From Acetobacteraceae bacterium (GTDB taxonomy: Bacteria; Pseudomonadota; Alphaproteobacteria; Acetobacterales; Acetobacteraceae): 23,515 nt of DNA. The notes below the pieces were generated by a model. The model searched no databases and was not told the DNA's origin. It worked only from the letters and a program-made list of their open reading frames with translations. Of this stretch, positions 7,097-14,485 are shown piece by piece. The stretch is taken from the NCBI GenBank assembly GCA_030044345.1, contig JASHVY010000261.1, positions 1 through 23,515 on the forward strand, given 5' to 3'. The position numbers and the translations under genes are program-made. Position 1 is the stretch's first letter, and the number at the start of each line of letters is the position of its first letter.

Positions 7097-8191
7097 ATGC
7101 AAATAATCGGGGCCGAAACCATCCTGCTGTCGATGCCGTTCGAGGCGGGCGGGACGCCGCCTTGGAGCTTCGGCGGCAAGCCGACCAACGCCTTCGACGT
7201 GCTGCTGGTCCGGATCGAGGTGGAGGGCGGATTGGTCGGCTGGGGCGAGGCCTTCTCGCGCGGGCGCGATGCGGCGCTGAAGCAGGTGATCGACACGCGT
7301 CTCCTGCCGCCGCTGATCGGCAAGGACGCCTCCCAGATCGCCAAGATCAAGCACGATCTCGAGTTCCAGCTTCACAATTTCGGGCGCATCGGCCCGATCG
7401 GCTATGGCATCTCGGCGATCGACATCGCGCTGTGGGACCTCGCGGGCAAGGCCGTGCGCACGCCGCTCCACAAGCTCCTCGGCGGCGCCTTTGCACCCGA
7501 GATCGAGGCCTATGCGAGCCTGATGCGCTATGGCAACGAGCGTGACGTGAGGGCCGCGACCGCGCGCGCGATCGAGCGCGGCTACCGCTACATCAAGCTG
7601 CACGAGATCGAGGTCGCGGAGATCCGCGCCGCGGTCGAGGAGGCGGGCAGCCACGCCAAGGTCATGCTCGACACGAACTGTCCGTGGTCGGTGGCGGAGG
7701 CGTTGGCAAAGAGCCGCGCGCTCGCTGAGCTCGGCCTCTACTGGCTCGAAGAGCCGGTCTGGCCGCCCGAGAATTATCGCGGCCTCGCAGAGGTGCGCGC
7801 CCAGGGGCTGCACCGCATCGCCTCAGGTGAGAATGCCGGCAGCCTGCACGACTTCATGGCCATGATCGACGCGGGCGCGATCGACATCGCCCAGCCCGAC
7901 GTGGCCAAGACAGGCGGTCTCACGGAGGTGCTCAAGATCGGCGCCTTGTGCGAGGCCCATGGCATCGAATTCATACCCCATTGCGCGCTCTTCGGGCCGG
8001 GCCAGGTCGCGACCATCCACCTCAATTCAGCCCACCGCACCCTTCCGCTGCTGGAGCGCCTGTTCTGCGACTTCGAGGTGGAGATCTACGGGGAAGCCAC
8101 TATCCCAGCCGGCGGTCGTGTGCGCGTGCCCGACGCGCCAGGCCTCGGCCTCGAGCCCGATCCGGAAGTGATCCGGCGCTTCCGGATTTAA
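7097..8191 (+). CDS. mandelate racemase/muconate lactonizing enzyme family protein
   Basis: A 364-residue cytoplasmic enolase-superfamily enzyme of the mandelate racemase (MR) subgroup, which abstracts the proton alpha to a carboxylate. Visible residues are the KxH acid/base motif K167-L-H169, Mg2+ ligands D192 (MLDTN), E218 (WLEEP) and E245 (SGEN), and the Asp-His dyad D268 (QPDVAKTGG) and H295 (IPHCALFG). The 27-residue dyad spacing equals that of MR. The N-terminal capping domain includes WSFGGKPTNAFDVLLVRIE; ALWDLAGKA (111-119) is a family landmark. Start at ATG 7097 is fixed by GGAGGAG just upstream. Reactions in this subgroup include racemisation, epimerisation and sugar-acid dehydration; the sequence does not decide which. 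Most characterised MR members have KxK, so KxH marks a less studied lineage. The context (Liv-type importer, hydrolase) suggests catabolism of an imported carboxylate or an amide/ester thereof. Confidence 0.9.
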   Translation: MQIIGAETILLSMPFEAGGTPPWSFGGKPTNAFDVLLVRIEVEGGLVGWGEAFSRGRDAALKQVIDTRLLPPLIGKDASQIAKIKHDLEFQLHNFGRIGPIGYGISAIDIALWDLAGKAVRTPLHKLLGGAFAPEIEAYASLMRYGNERDVRAATARAIERGYRYIKLHEIEVAEIRAAVEEAGSHAKVMLDTNCPWSVAEALAKSRALAELGLYWLEEPVWPPENYRGLAEVRAQGLHRIASGENAGSLHDFMAMIDAGAIDIAQPDVAKTGGLTEVLKIGALCEAHGIEFIPHCALFGPGQVATIHLNSAHRTLPLLERLFCDFEVEIYGEATIPAGGRVRVPDAPGLGLEPDPEVIRRFRI

Positions 8192-8214
8192 CGAGACGGC
8201 AGGAATAAGAAAGA

Positions 8215-8229
8215 CGACGAAGATCGTCG
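8215..8229. promoter_or_regulatory. short perfect stem-loop between enolase-family and hydrolase genes
   Basis: CGACGA and TCGTCG flank a three-base AGA loop, a perfect 6-bp stem in the 113-base gap. There is no T run after it, so it is not a classical terminator. It could tune expression of the hydrolase relative to upstream genes, or be a binding site, or be chance. Confidence 0.3.
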
Positions 8230-8304
8230 ACGTAGCGTGCGCTCTTCGCGGCGCGCTCGGGCGGAAGGACCACAAGCGCTTTTTCAGGCGGGGAGGAAGA
8301 AACG

Positions 8305-9069
8305 ATGATTCTCGGTCACAAGCTTCTGGGCAAGGGGCCCGAATGCGCATTCCTGTACAACGACTGGCTCGCCGACTGCTCGAGCTGGGAGCCTACCCTG
8401 CCCTATCTCGACCTGGAGCGCTTCACCTATTGCCTGATCGATCTCCGGGGCTATGGCCGCTCGATCGAACTCAAAGGTGAGTACAGCGAGAAGGAAGCCG
8501 CGGCTGACACGGTGGCGCTGGCCGACCATCTCGGCTGGAAGAAGTTCCACCTGGTCGGCTTCTCGATGACTGGCATGGTGGTCGAGAGGCTCGCGGTCGA
8601 TGTGCCCGGACGCATCAAGAGCGTGGTGGCGATCGGGCCCGTCTCGGCGGCGGGCATCAAGATGTCGGATGCCGAGCGGCGGTTCTTCGTCGACGTGATC
8701 ACCGATGATGTGAAATGCCGGGAGCTCGCGGACCGCATCACCGGCCACCGTCTGTCGCGTCGGTGGCAGGACGTGAAGCTCCGCCTCGCGCGCGAGACGC
8801 GTACCGCCGAGGCCGCACGTGGCTATCTCGACATGTGGACGCTTCATGATTTCTCGGCCGAGTGCGGCAAGGGCGACCTGCCCTTCCTGATCGTCGGCTG
8901 CCGCTGGGACCAGCCCAAGTTCCTGGAGGACGATCTGCGCCGCACCTTCCTCAAATGGCACAAACGGGCCGAGCTCGTCGTCATGGAATGCGGCCACTGC
9001 CCGATGCAGGAGATGCCGATCTATCTCGCGACCCTGATGGAAGCCTTCATGCTGCGCCACGCAGGCTGA
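8305..9069 (+). CDS. alpha/beta-hydrolase fold protein
   Basis: A 254-residue cytoplasmic alpha/beta hydrolase. The oxyanion-region strand is AFLYNDWLADCSSWEP (15-30), and LIDLRGYGRS (44-53) is the family's strand-4 motif. The nucleophile elbow is LVGFSMTGMV with Ser87, likely acid D202 (GCRWDQP), and His231 in ECGHCPMQEMP near the C-terminus, so a full Ser-Asp-His triad is plausible. The elbow is GFSMTG rather than GxSxG, a mild deviation. GGGGAGGAAG precedes the ATG at 8305. As last gene of the Liv-type operon it may hydrolyse an ester, lactone or amide of the substrate, supplying or receiving the product of the enolase-family enzyme (inference). Esterase, lactonase, amidase and C-C hydrolase cannot be told apart from sequence. 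Confidence 0.88.
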   Translation: MILGHKLLGKGPECAFLYNDWLADCSSWEPTLPYLDLERFTYCLIDLRGYGRSIELKGEYSEKEAAADTVALADHLGWKKFHLVGFSMTGMVVERLAVDVPGRIKSVVAIGPVSAAGIKMSDAERRFFVDVITDDVKCRELADRITGHRLSRRWQDVKLRLARETRTAEAARGYLDMWTLHDFSAECGKGDLPFLIVGCRWDQPKFLEDDLRRTFLKWHKRAELVVMECGHCPMQEMPIYLATLMEAFMLRHAG

Positions 9070-9095
9070 GGCACCGTCGCGTATTGGCGAACAAT

Positions 9096-9116
9096 CGGCC
9101 AGAATGAAAGTGGCCG
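9096..9116. terminator. weak stem-loop after the hydrolase gene
   Basis: CGGCCA (9096-9101) and TGGCCG (9111-9116) form a perfect 6-bp stem with a 9-base loop, 26 bases after the hydrolase stop and between convergent genes. There is no U-tract, so it is at best a weak or factor-assisted terminator for the Liv-type operon. The rest of the 163-base gap shows nothing else. Confidence 0.25.
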
Positions 9117-9232
9117 CGAACGAGCGCGTGAGTGGAGAGAAGATGTTCTGCGTGCCCGAACGATGCAACCGGCCGCGCCCACCGGCAAGGTGGTGCCGGT
9201 CGTTATGTCTGCCTCATTGGCTGGATAATGAA

Positions 9233-10657
9233 TCAAGGTGACATACTTCGCCCGCGGCCGCGTGGCGGCCCTTCCATAAGCAACACCCGCAAACACTTGA
9301 GCGCCTGTTCCAATGAGGCGCGATCGGGCGCCCCGTTGAGACATATGCGCACGGCATCGGTGTGGTTGAGAGAGGTCACCTCAAAGACAGTGAAAGGCGT
9401 CGTGCCGACGCCACGGTTTTCCGCCATCCTTACGTAAGCATCGGCCGACCATCCATTGGTCAGCTTGAGCCATGAATAGAAGGCTTCCGGCTTGGTGATG
9501 AGATTCTCCGCCGGCAGTGTCGCCGCCGCGATTTCCTGACGGGCACGCGCTTCCAGCCGGACGGCCTGGATGATGCGATCGATCGATGAGGACTGAATGA
9601 GACGGGTGGCATGTTCCGCATTCATCGGCGACGCCATCAGCGTTGTCGCCCGCAAGGCAACTCCCAGGGCATGCAGAGCACGACGCGGCATGCGCAGGTA
9701 CCCGATTCGCAGGCCCGGTCCAAGAACTTTCGACAGGGTCGTAATATACACGCAGCGTTCGGGGTCCAGCACCGCGAAGGGGACGGATGGGATGTCCAAA
9801 ATGAAATTCCAGACATCGTCTTCGACGATCATGATATCATGACGTTTGCAGACTTCCAGTATTTCTTTCCGTCGATCGAGGGACATGATCGCAGTTGTCG
9901 GGTTGTGCAACGTTGGAGTGCAGAACAGCACTTTCGCTCCGGTTCGTCGGCAAACGATATCCAGGTAATCAGGAGCGAGACCCTCCTCGTCCATGCGCAC
10001 GCCCACCAACGACCGCCCCATCATGTTTGCTGCCGATTTGAGACCGTAGAAGGCCAGCTCCTCGGTGAGAACAATGTCACCGGGGCGGCTCAAAGCCGCC
10101 AAGGCGAGCACCATTCCGTGCTGGCCGCCGCATGTGACCATGACGTCTTCGGCAGTACACTGGATGCCGAAAGCGGCCATCCATTGCGCCCCCGCCTTTC
10201 GATGATGCAACAGGCCCGCATCGATTTGGCGCGCAAGCAGGGCGGGAATGTCAACGTCGCTGGTCCACTCGCGCACGATCTCTGCAGCAACCGGATGGAT
10301 CGGCGCGTTGTCGGGAAAGCTATGAGACAAGTCGATAAAGTGCCGTGGGGCCGAGTGGTCCCATAAGGAGCGCGGTCCGTCGTCTTTTTCGGCGACATTG
10401 ATATACGTCCCGCGACCCACTCTGCTTGCGACAAGCCCGCGGTCATGCATCGTCGCGTACGCCTTGGTGACCGTTCCGATGTTGACGGACAGGTGCTTCG
10501 CGAGATCACGCTGTGGCGGCAGCCGATCTCCCGACTTCAGGTTGCCGCTGCTCAGCGCCAACTCGACTGCTCTTACGATGGCGAGATACCGAGGTCCGGA
10601 AACAGCGGCTATCGATCGAACCCAATCGGGCGCACTCGCCAATGCGAAGATTGTCAT
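9233..10657 (-). CDS. MocR-type regulator (GntR HTH fused to PLP aminotransferase fold)
   Basis: A 474-residue cytoplasmic transcription factor of the MocR/PdxR family. Residues ~20-90 form the GntR winged helix-turn-helix (SGDRLPPQRDLAKHLSVNIG, then TVTKAYATMHDRGLVASRVG, then GRGTYI). After a linker, residues ~108-465 have the class I aminotransferase fold: GGQHGMVLALAAL, the substrate/PLP motif HNPTTAIMS (251-259), IVEDD (277-281), and PLP-binding Lys310 in TTLSKVLGPGLRIGYL. MocR proteins bind PLP or an amino-compound adduct and usually control the neighbouring amine or amino acid genes. Here the gene diverges from the RidA/ABC operon across a 209-base intergenic region, so that operon is its likely target (inference). 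Length matches the family; start at ATG 10657. Confidence 0.92.
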   Translation of the reverse strand: MTIFALASAPDWVRSIAAVSGPRYLAIVRAVELALSSGNLKSGDRLPPQRDLAKHLSVNIGTVTKAYATMHDRGLVASRVGRGTYINVAEKDDGPRSLWDHSAPRHFIDLSHSFPDNAPIHPVAAEIVREWTSDVDIPALLARQIDAGLLHHRKAGAQWMAAFGIQCTAEDVMVTCGGQHGMVLALAALSRPGDIVLTEELAFYGLKSAANMMGRSLVGVRMDEEGLAPDYLDIVCRRTGAKVLFCTPTLHNPTTAIMSLDRRKEILEVCKRHDIMIVEDDVWNFILDIPSVPFAVLDPERCVYITTLSKVLGPGLRIGYLRMPRRALHALGVALRATTLMASPMNAEHATRLIQSSSIDRIIQAVRLEARARQEIAAATLPAENLITKPEAFYSWLKLTNGWSADAYVRMAENRGVGTTPFTVFEVTSLNHTDAVRICLNGAPDRASLEQALKCLRVLLMEGPPRGRGRSMSP

Positions 10658-10866
10658 AGTCTTTGTACTACTTGTTCATAGCGGAACATCATGATCCGGT
10701 TGGTCACGTCGATTTCGATTGCACACCGCGGTCATCGTACGGCATTATCCTACTATGTTGGTATAGATAACGGACAATGTAAGGTACAATTTGAATCGAA
10801 ATAGACCCGTCCGCCTTAACGAAGTCAGAGAGTTCGGTCCGGAATCCATAGAGGGCTTCATCGATC
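10658..10866. promoter_or_regulatory. divergent promoter/operator region between mocR-like and RidA genes
   Basis: This 209-base region is clearly AT-richer than its flanks and must hold both promoters. Two similar direct-repeat elements are seen: TACTACTTGTT (10666-10676) and TACTATGTT (10751-10759). This resembles the direct-repeat arrangement commonly bound by MocR proteins. A small palindrome TGTA-AGG-TACA lies at 10778-10788. Candidate -35/-10 hexamers exist but none is convincing enough to place. Confidence 0.4.
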
Positions 10867-11286
10867 ATGCCATCCTCCTCAAACCTATCGTCGGGAGTTC
10901 TATTTCACATGATCGCCGCCGGCCCGAAGCCGGTTGCACCGTTCAGTCACGCCGTTGAAAGCGACGGCTTTGTCTTCGTTACCGGGCAGATGCCCGACAC
11001 GCCGGAAAATCCGGGAGTCCTGCCAGCGGGTATTGAAGCCCAGACCCGTAATGTCATGACCAACCTCGATATCGTATTGAAAGGCGTCGGGTTAGGGTTT
11101 GAACACGTGCTGGCTGTTCGTGCGTACCTTACGCATTTTGCGGAAGATTATGCCGCCTTCAACATTACCTACAGCACGTTTTTCCCCTCAGATCGCCGCC
11201 CAGCCAGAACATGCATCGGCGTTACCGGTCTGGCCTACGACGCGCGCGTCGAAATCGACTTTATCGCCCGCCATCCCACGGCGTGA
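10867..11286 (+). CDS. RidA (YjgF/YER057c/UK114) family enamine/imine deaminase
   Basis: A 139-residue protein of the RidA family, small cytoplasmic trimers that hydrolyse reactive enamines/imines to ketones plus ammonia. Seen are APFSHAVESDGFVFVTGQMP (24-43), GIEAQTRNVMTNLDIVLKGVG (typical helix), Arg114 in RPARTCIGV, and Glu129 in ARVEIDFIA. The Arg-x14-Glu spacing equals that of catalytic R105 and E120 of E. coli RidA, so it should be deaminase-competent. Two starts are possible: ATG 10867, or ATG 10909 with GGGAG upstream; the latter gives 125 residues, closer to the usual 125-130. First gene of an operon with a polar amino acid ABC importer and an FAD enzyme; a second RidA ends the operon. 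Confidence 0.9.
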   Translation: MPSSSNLSSGVLFHMIAAGPKPVAPFSHAVESDGFVFVTGQMPDTPENPGVLPAGIEAQTRNVMTNLDIVLKGVGLGFEHVLAVRAYLTHFAEDYAAFNITYSTFFPSDRRPARTCIGVTGLAYDARVEIDFIARHPTA

Positions 11287-11414
11287 ACAAGGAAGGCGGA
11301 CACTCCCTCTCGATGCACAGATTGCGACCTCAGAACGTGACCTTGCGCATCGGGAAGTTGTTTCGGCCGCTCGTGCAAGGAAACTGGCCTCTCGAAAGCA
11401 CAAGGAGACCTCGC

Positions 11415-12257
11415 GTGACCATTTCGAGAAGACAATTAGCCCGGTTCGGCATGCTCGCCGCAGCCTCACCGCTTCTCGGCGAGCTGACCGCCGGTGGTGC
11501 ACAGGCCGCGACGCTGGCTGAGATCAAGTCCAAGGGTACGATGGTCGTTGCCACAGAGGACAATTTCAGGCCGTTCGAATATATCGAGAACGGGCAACCG
11601 AAAGGGCTGGATCACGCGCTTCTCGCCCTGTTGAGAAAGGAGGCACCATTCAGGATCCAACAGCAGATCATCCCGTGGACCGGGCTGCTGCCCGGAGTCA
11701 CCTCCGGCAAATATGATGCTGCGGTTACCGCCGCCGTCATCACGCCCGAGCGTGTGAGAAACCTCGATTTTACGATGCCAATCGCGGAAGACACACAGTA
11801 CTACGCAGTCCGTGTTAACGAGACGGGCATCAAGACCGTCGCGGATCTCTCCGGAAAGACGGTCGGCGTACAAGCCGGCGGCGCTTCGTATGAGGCCCTC
11901 GGCGCACTTCGAGCGCTACTGGCCAAGACGGGGGGTAAGCTCGGCTTGGTCAAGCAGTACACGTCATTCCCTGAGGCCTATCAGGACCTTGCCGAGGGCC
12001 GGATCGACTACGTTGTAAACGGCGTCGTCAACCTGACGAGCCTGGTCAGGGATCATCCTGACCGCTTCAGGCTGGGCCAAGCCGTCGCACCGACAGCCTA
12101 TGTCGCCTGGGCCGTGGCCAAAGGCAATACGAGCCTGCTGGACTATCTCGACAATTTCCTGGCCAGCGTTCGCAAGAACGGCCAGTTGTATCAGCTTCAG
12201 ACAAAATGGCTTGGAACAACCTTCGAGGATATGCCGGACACGCCGACGGTCAAATAG
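11415..12257 (+). CDS. polar amino-acid-type ABC substrate-binding protein with Tat signal
   Basis: A 280-residue periplasmic binding protein of the SBP_bac_3 (family 3) type used by polar amino acid and opine importers. The start is GTG 11415, with AAGGAGA at 11402-11408. It gives a twin-arginine signal peptide SRRQLARFGMLAAASPLLG followed by AQA, predicting Tat export, probably as a folded protein. A much longer in-frame reading from 11211 overlaps the RidA gene and is rejected. The mature part has KSKGTMVVATEDNFRPFEYI (domain start), GLLPGVTSGKYDAAVTAAVI, and LSGKTVGVQAGGASYEAL, all typical. The gap to the first permease is 20 bases. Substrate: an amino acid or amine-like cation is likely from the family, but not specified. 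Confidence 0.9.
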   Translation: MTISRRQLARFGMLAAASPLLGELTAGGAQAATLAEIKSKGTMVVATEDNFRPFEYIENGQPKGLDHALLALLRKEAPFRIQQQIIPWTGLLPGVTSGKYDAAVTAAVITPERVRNLDFTMPIAEDTQYYAVRVNETGIKTVADLSGKTVGVQAGGASYEALGALRALLAKTGGKLGLVKQYTSFPEAYQDLAEGRIDYVVNGVVNLTSLVRDHPDRFRLGQAVAPTAYVAWAVAKGNTSLLDYLDNFLASVRKNGQLYQLQTKWLGTTFEDMPDTPTVK

Positions 12258-12277
12258 ATCGATGGTTATGAACAATC

Positions 12278-12931
12278 ATGACCTGGCCTGCTTTCCTCAC
12301 TCTTATTACAGGGGCAATGACGACGGCAGCCTTGTCATTCTCCGGCAGCGCGATGGGAATACCACTTGGGCTCGCTTTGGCAATGGTGCGCTGGGCACGG
12401 ATCCCTGGGATGGAATTCATTGTCGCTCTTTATGTCAGCGTGATCCGTTCGACGCCTATCGTGACTTTTGTTCTGTTCGTTTTTTTTGTTCTGCCCAGTG
12501 CTGGCCTGGAACTGGCACCGATTCCGGCGGCCCTGGCGACGCTGACGCTCAACACTGCCGCATTCAACTGCGAAATCTGGCGTGCAGCGCTCAACGCCTT
12601 TCCTCGTGATCAGTTGGAAGCGGCGCATGCCTACGGAATGACGCGGCCGACGCTATTCCGGCGTATCGTGCTTCCCCAGATCTGGCGTGCGAACATAGGT
12701 CCGCTTGTCAACGAAATGACGATTCTGCTTAAGGGAACGCCAGCGGTCGCGGTTATCGGCGTCGTTGAAGTCACCAGAGCCGCGAGCCGGATCGGCGCCG
12801 CCACCTACGAGCCCTTGCCGCCGTTCCTGGCCGCGACGGCGATATATACCCTGCTCATCGCCGTCATCGTCCGTGGCCAGCGCATCATCGAAATGCGTCT
12901 TGCTCATCGCTACGGGTTAAACCAGCCATGA
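12278..12931 (+). CDS. polar amino acid ABC importer permease (HisMQ type), first subunit
   Basis: A 217-residue inner-membrane permease with about five helices. The segment SVIRSTPIVTFVLFVFFVLP (54-73) corresponds to the RGTPLLVQL-type motif, and NTAAFNCEIWRAALNAFPRDQ precedes the EAA coupling loop EAAHAYGMTRPTLFRRIVLPQ (114-134). Length is typical of HisM/HisQ/GltJ proteins. It ends in a 4-base ATGA overlap with the second permease gene, so the two are translationally coupled and presumably form a heterodimer. A run of eight T at 12479-12486 inside the gene could be a site of slippage but is not needed to explain the frame. Confidence 0.92.
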   Translation: MTWPAFLTLITGAMTTAALSFSGSAMGIPLGLALAMVRWARIPGMEFIVALYVSVIRSTPIVTFVLFVFFVLPSAGLELAPIPAALATLTLNTAAFNCEIWRAALNAFPRDQLEAAHAYGMTRPTLFRRIVLPQIWRANIGPLVNEMTILLKGTPAVAVIGVVEVTRAASRIGAATYEPLPPFLAATAIYTLLIAVIVRGQRIIEMRLAHRYGLNQP

Positions 12932-13584
12932 ATCCGGTGGCGATGATCTGGGACCAGCGCGGGATTTTTCTTACTGGACTTGCCAATACAATCTCGCTGT
13001 CCTTGATCTGCGTCTTAGTGAGTGTCCCTTTGGGAGCGCTGGGAGCGATTGCATTAATCGAAGCGCGGCCGCCGGCACGCCGACTCGTCCAGGAATTGAT
13101 CGATCTTTTCCGTTGCGTGCCGTTTCTACTGCTGGCCTATATCGTTTACTATGGCCTTCCCGAGCTCGGCCTGAGATTTAGCGCCTGGGCGTCTGGAGCG
13201 GCAACACTCATCATCTATAATATCGCCTATTTGACGGAAATTTTTCGTTCGGCAGCGTCGGCTCTGCCGCGTGACGACTTGGAGGCAGCCAGTGCCTTTG
13301 GCTTTACGAAGACACTGACCTATCGGCGGATCGTCTTTCCACAAATCCTCGTCACCGCCGCACCCGTCGTTGGAAATCAGGTTATCGTGATGATCAAGGA
13401 TAGTGCGCTGTTGATGATCATCACAGTGCAGGAAATCACCTTTGCCGCCAATTTCGTCAACACGAACTATTTCTCTCCGTTCGCTCCGTTCGCAGTTGCC
13501 ATAATGCTTTATTGGGGGCTTTGCCTGATCGTCGAACTTGGCGTTCGCCGTCTTGGGGCCATGCAGAAGCGGCGCTATGGCTGA
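12928..13584 (+). CDS. polar amino acid ABC importer permease (HisMQ type), second subunit
   Basis: A 218-residue inner-membrane permease paralogous to the preceding one. Visible are LIDLFRCVPFLLLAYIVYYGLP (the RxxP-type segment), YNIAYLTEIFRSAASALPRDD, and the coupling loop EAASAFGFTKTLTYRRIVFPQI (119-140). It begins in an ATGA overlap with the upstream permease stop and itself overlaps the ATPase gene by 8 bases. This indicates tight stoichiometric co-expression of the membrane complex. Confidence 0.92.
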   Translation: MNPVAMIWDQRGIFLTGLANTISLSLICVLVSVPLGALGAIALIEARPPARRLVQELIDLFRCVPFLLLAYIVYYGLPELGLRFSAWASGAATLIIYNIAYLTEIFRSAASALPRDDLEAASAFGFTKTLTYRRIVFPQILVTAAPVVGNQVIVMIKDSALLMIITVQEITFAANFVNTNYFSPFAPFAVAIMLYWGLCLIVELGVRRLGAMQKRRYG

Positions 13585-14356
13585 TATGATCTCACCAACC
13601 CTATCTGCCCGTGGGATCTGCAAGGTTTTCGATGGAACCGAGGTCTTGCACCATGTGTCGCTCGAGGTTTGGGCCGGTGAGACCGTCTGCATCATTGGTC
13701 CCAGCGGTTCCGGCAAGTCCACATTTCTGCGCTGTCTCAATTGGTTGGATGAGCCGAATTCAGGTGAAATAGAGTTGAGCGGCGTTCCGCTCGGGAAAAA
13801 ACTTTCAGCAGGGGGCGAGGCCCGACCGATGTCAAGGTCGGAGCTGGCGAGAGCACGGACCCGCGTCAGCATGGTATTTCAACATTTTGCATTGTGGCCG
13901 CATCTGACTGTGCTCGGCAACGTGATCGAGGCACCGATTCATGTGCTTGGACGTCCGCGAGCCGAAGCAATCGCAGAAGGTCGTCAACTGCTTTGGAGGG
14001 TAGGCTTAGAAAGCAAGGCGGACATGTTTCCCCATACTCTTTCGGGTGGGCAGAAACAGCGCGTGGCAATCAGCCGGGCACTCGCCATGCGGCCTGAAGT
14101 ATTGCTCTTCGACGAACCCACCAGCGCGCTCGATCCCGAGATGGTGGGCGAGGTGCTGGTGGTCATGCGCGATCTCGCCGCTGAGGGTCGCACCATGATC
14201 GTCGTCACTCATGAAATGAGCTTCGCACGGGATGTAGCCGACCGAATCGTTTTCTTCGACGGCGGACGCATCGTTGAGACAGGAGAGCCAAGGACTTTTT
14301 TTGATCAGCCGAAAACCGAACGGGCACGCCGCTTCCTGACGCGCTATGCCCGCTGA
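13577..14356 (+). CDS. polar amino acid ABC importer ATPase (GlnQ/HisP type)
   Basis: A 259-residue cytoplasmic ATPase. Motifs are Walker A GPSGSGKST (41-49), Q-loop Gln102 in MVFQHFALWPHLT, signature LSGGQ (155-159) followed by KQRVAISRAL, Walker B LLFDEP (176-181) with TSALDPE, and switch His212 in VVTHEMSFARDVADR. This is the THEMxFA block characteristic of polar amino acid importers. The start at ATG 13577 overlaps the preceding stop by 8 bases; a longer reading from 13538 is possible but lies inside the permease gene. With the binding protein and two permeases it completes an importer. A strong imperfect hairpin follows the stop immediately. Confidence 0.93.
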   Translation: MADMISPTLSARGICKVFDGTEVLHHVSLEVWAGETVCIIGPSGSGKSTFLRCLNWLDEPNSGEIELSGVPLGKKLSAGGEARPMSRSELARARTRVSMVFQHFALWPHLTVLGNVIEAPIHVLGRPRAEAIAEGRQLLWRVGLESKADMFPHTLSGGQKQRVAISRALAMRPEVLLFDEPTSALDPEMVGEVLVVMRDLAAEGRTMIVVTHEMSFARDVADRIVFFDGGRIVETGEPRTFFDQPKTERARRFLTRYAR

Positions 14357-14359
14357 ATC

Positions 14360-14390
14360 TGGTACCAGCTTTCTATGAAAGCCGGCACCA
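14360..14390. terminator. imperfect stem-loop after the ATPase gene
   Basis: Fourteen-base arms (TGGTACCAGCTTTC, 14360-14373, and GAAAGCCGGCACCA, 14377-14390) pair with two mismatches around a three-base TAT loop. The structure begins three bases after the ATPase stop. No U-tract follows, so it is more likely an attenuating or mRNA-stabilising processing hairpin between the transporter genes and the FAD enzyme gene than a full terminator. Confidence 0.45.
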
Positions 14391-14485
14391 AGTCACAAAA
14401 ATGGCGAGGATGGGTGGATAGGGATTGGAGTCGCGGAAGCTCCTCTCGCACGCTTCGTCGCCGTACGAGCACCCGAGGGGACCAC

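Noticed and set aside
8284..9168. 294-codon minus-strand frame antisense to the alpha/beta hydrolase
   Set aside because: The plus-strand gene has a ribosome-binding site, a catalytic triad and family motifs. The minus frame has none.
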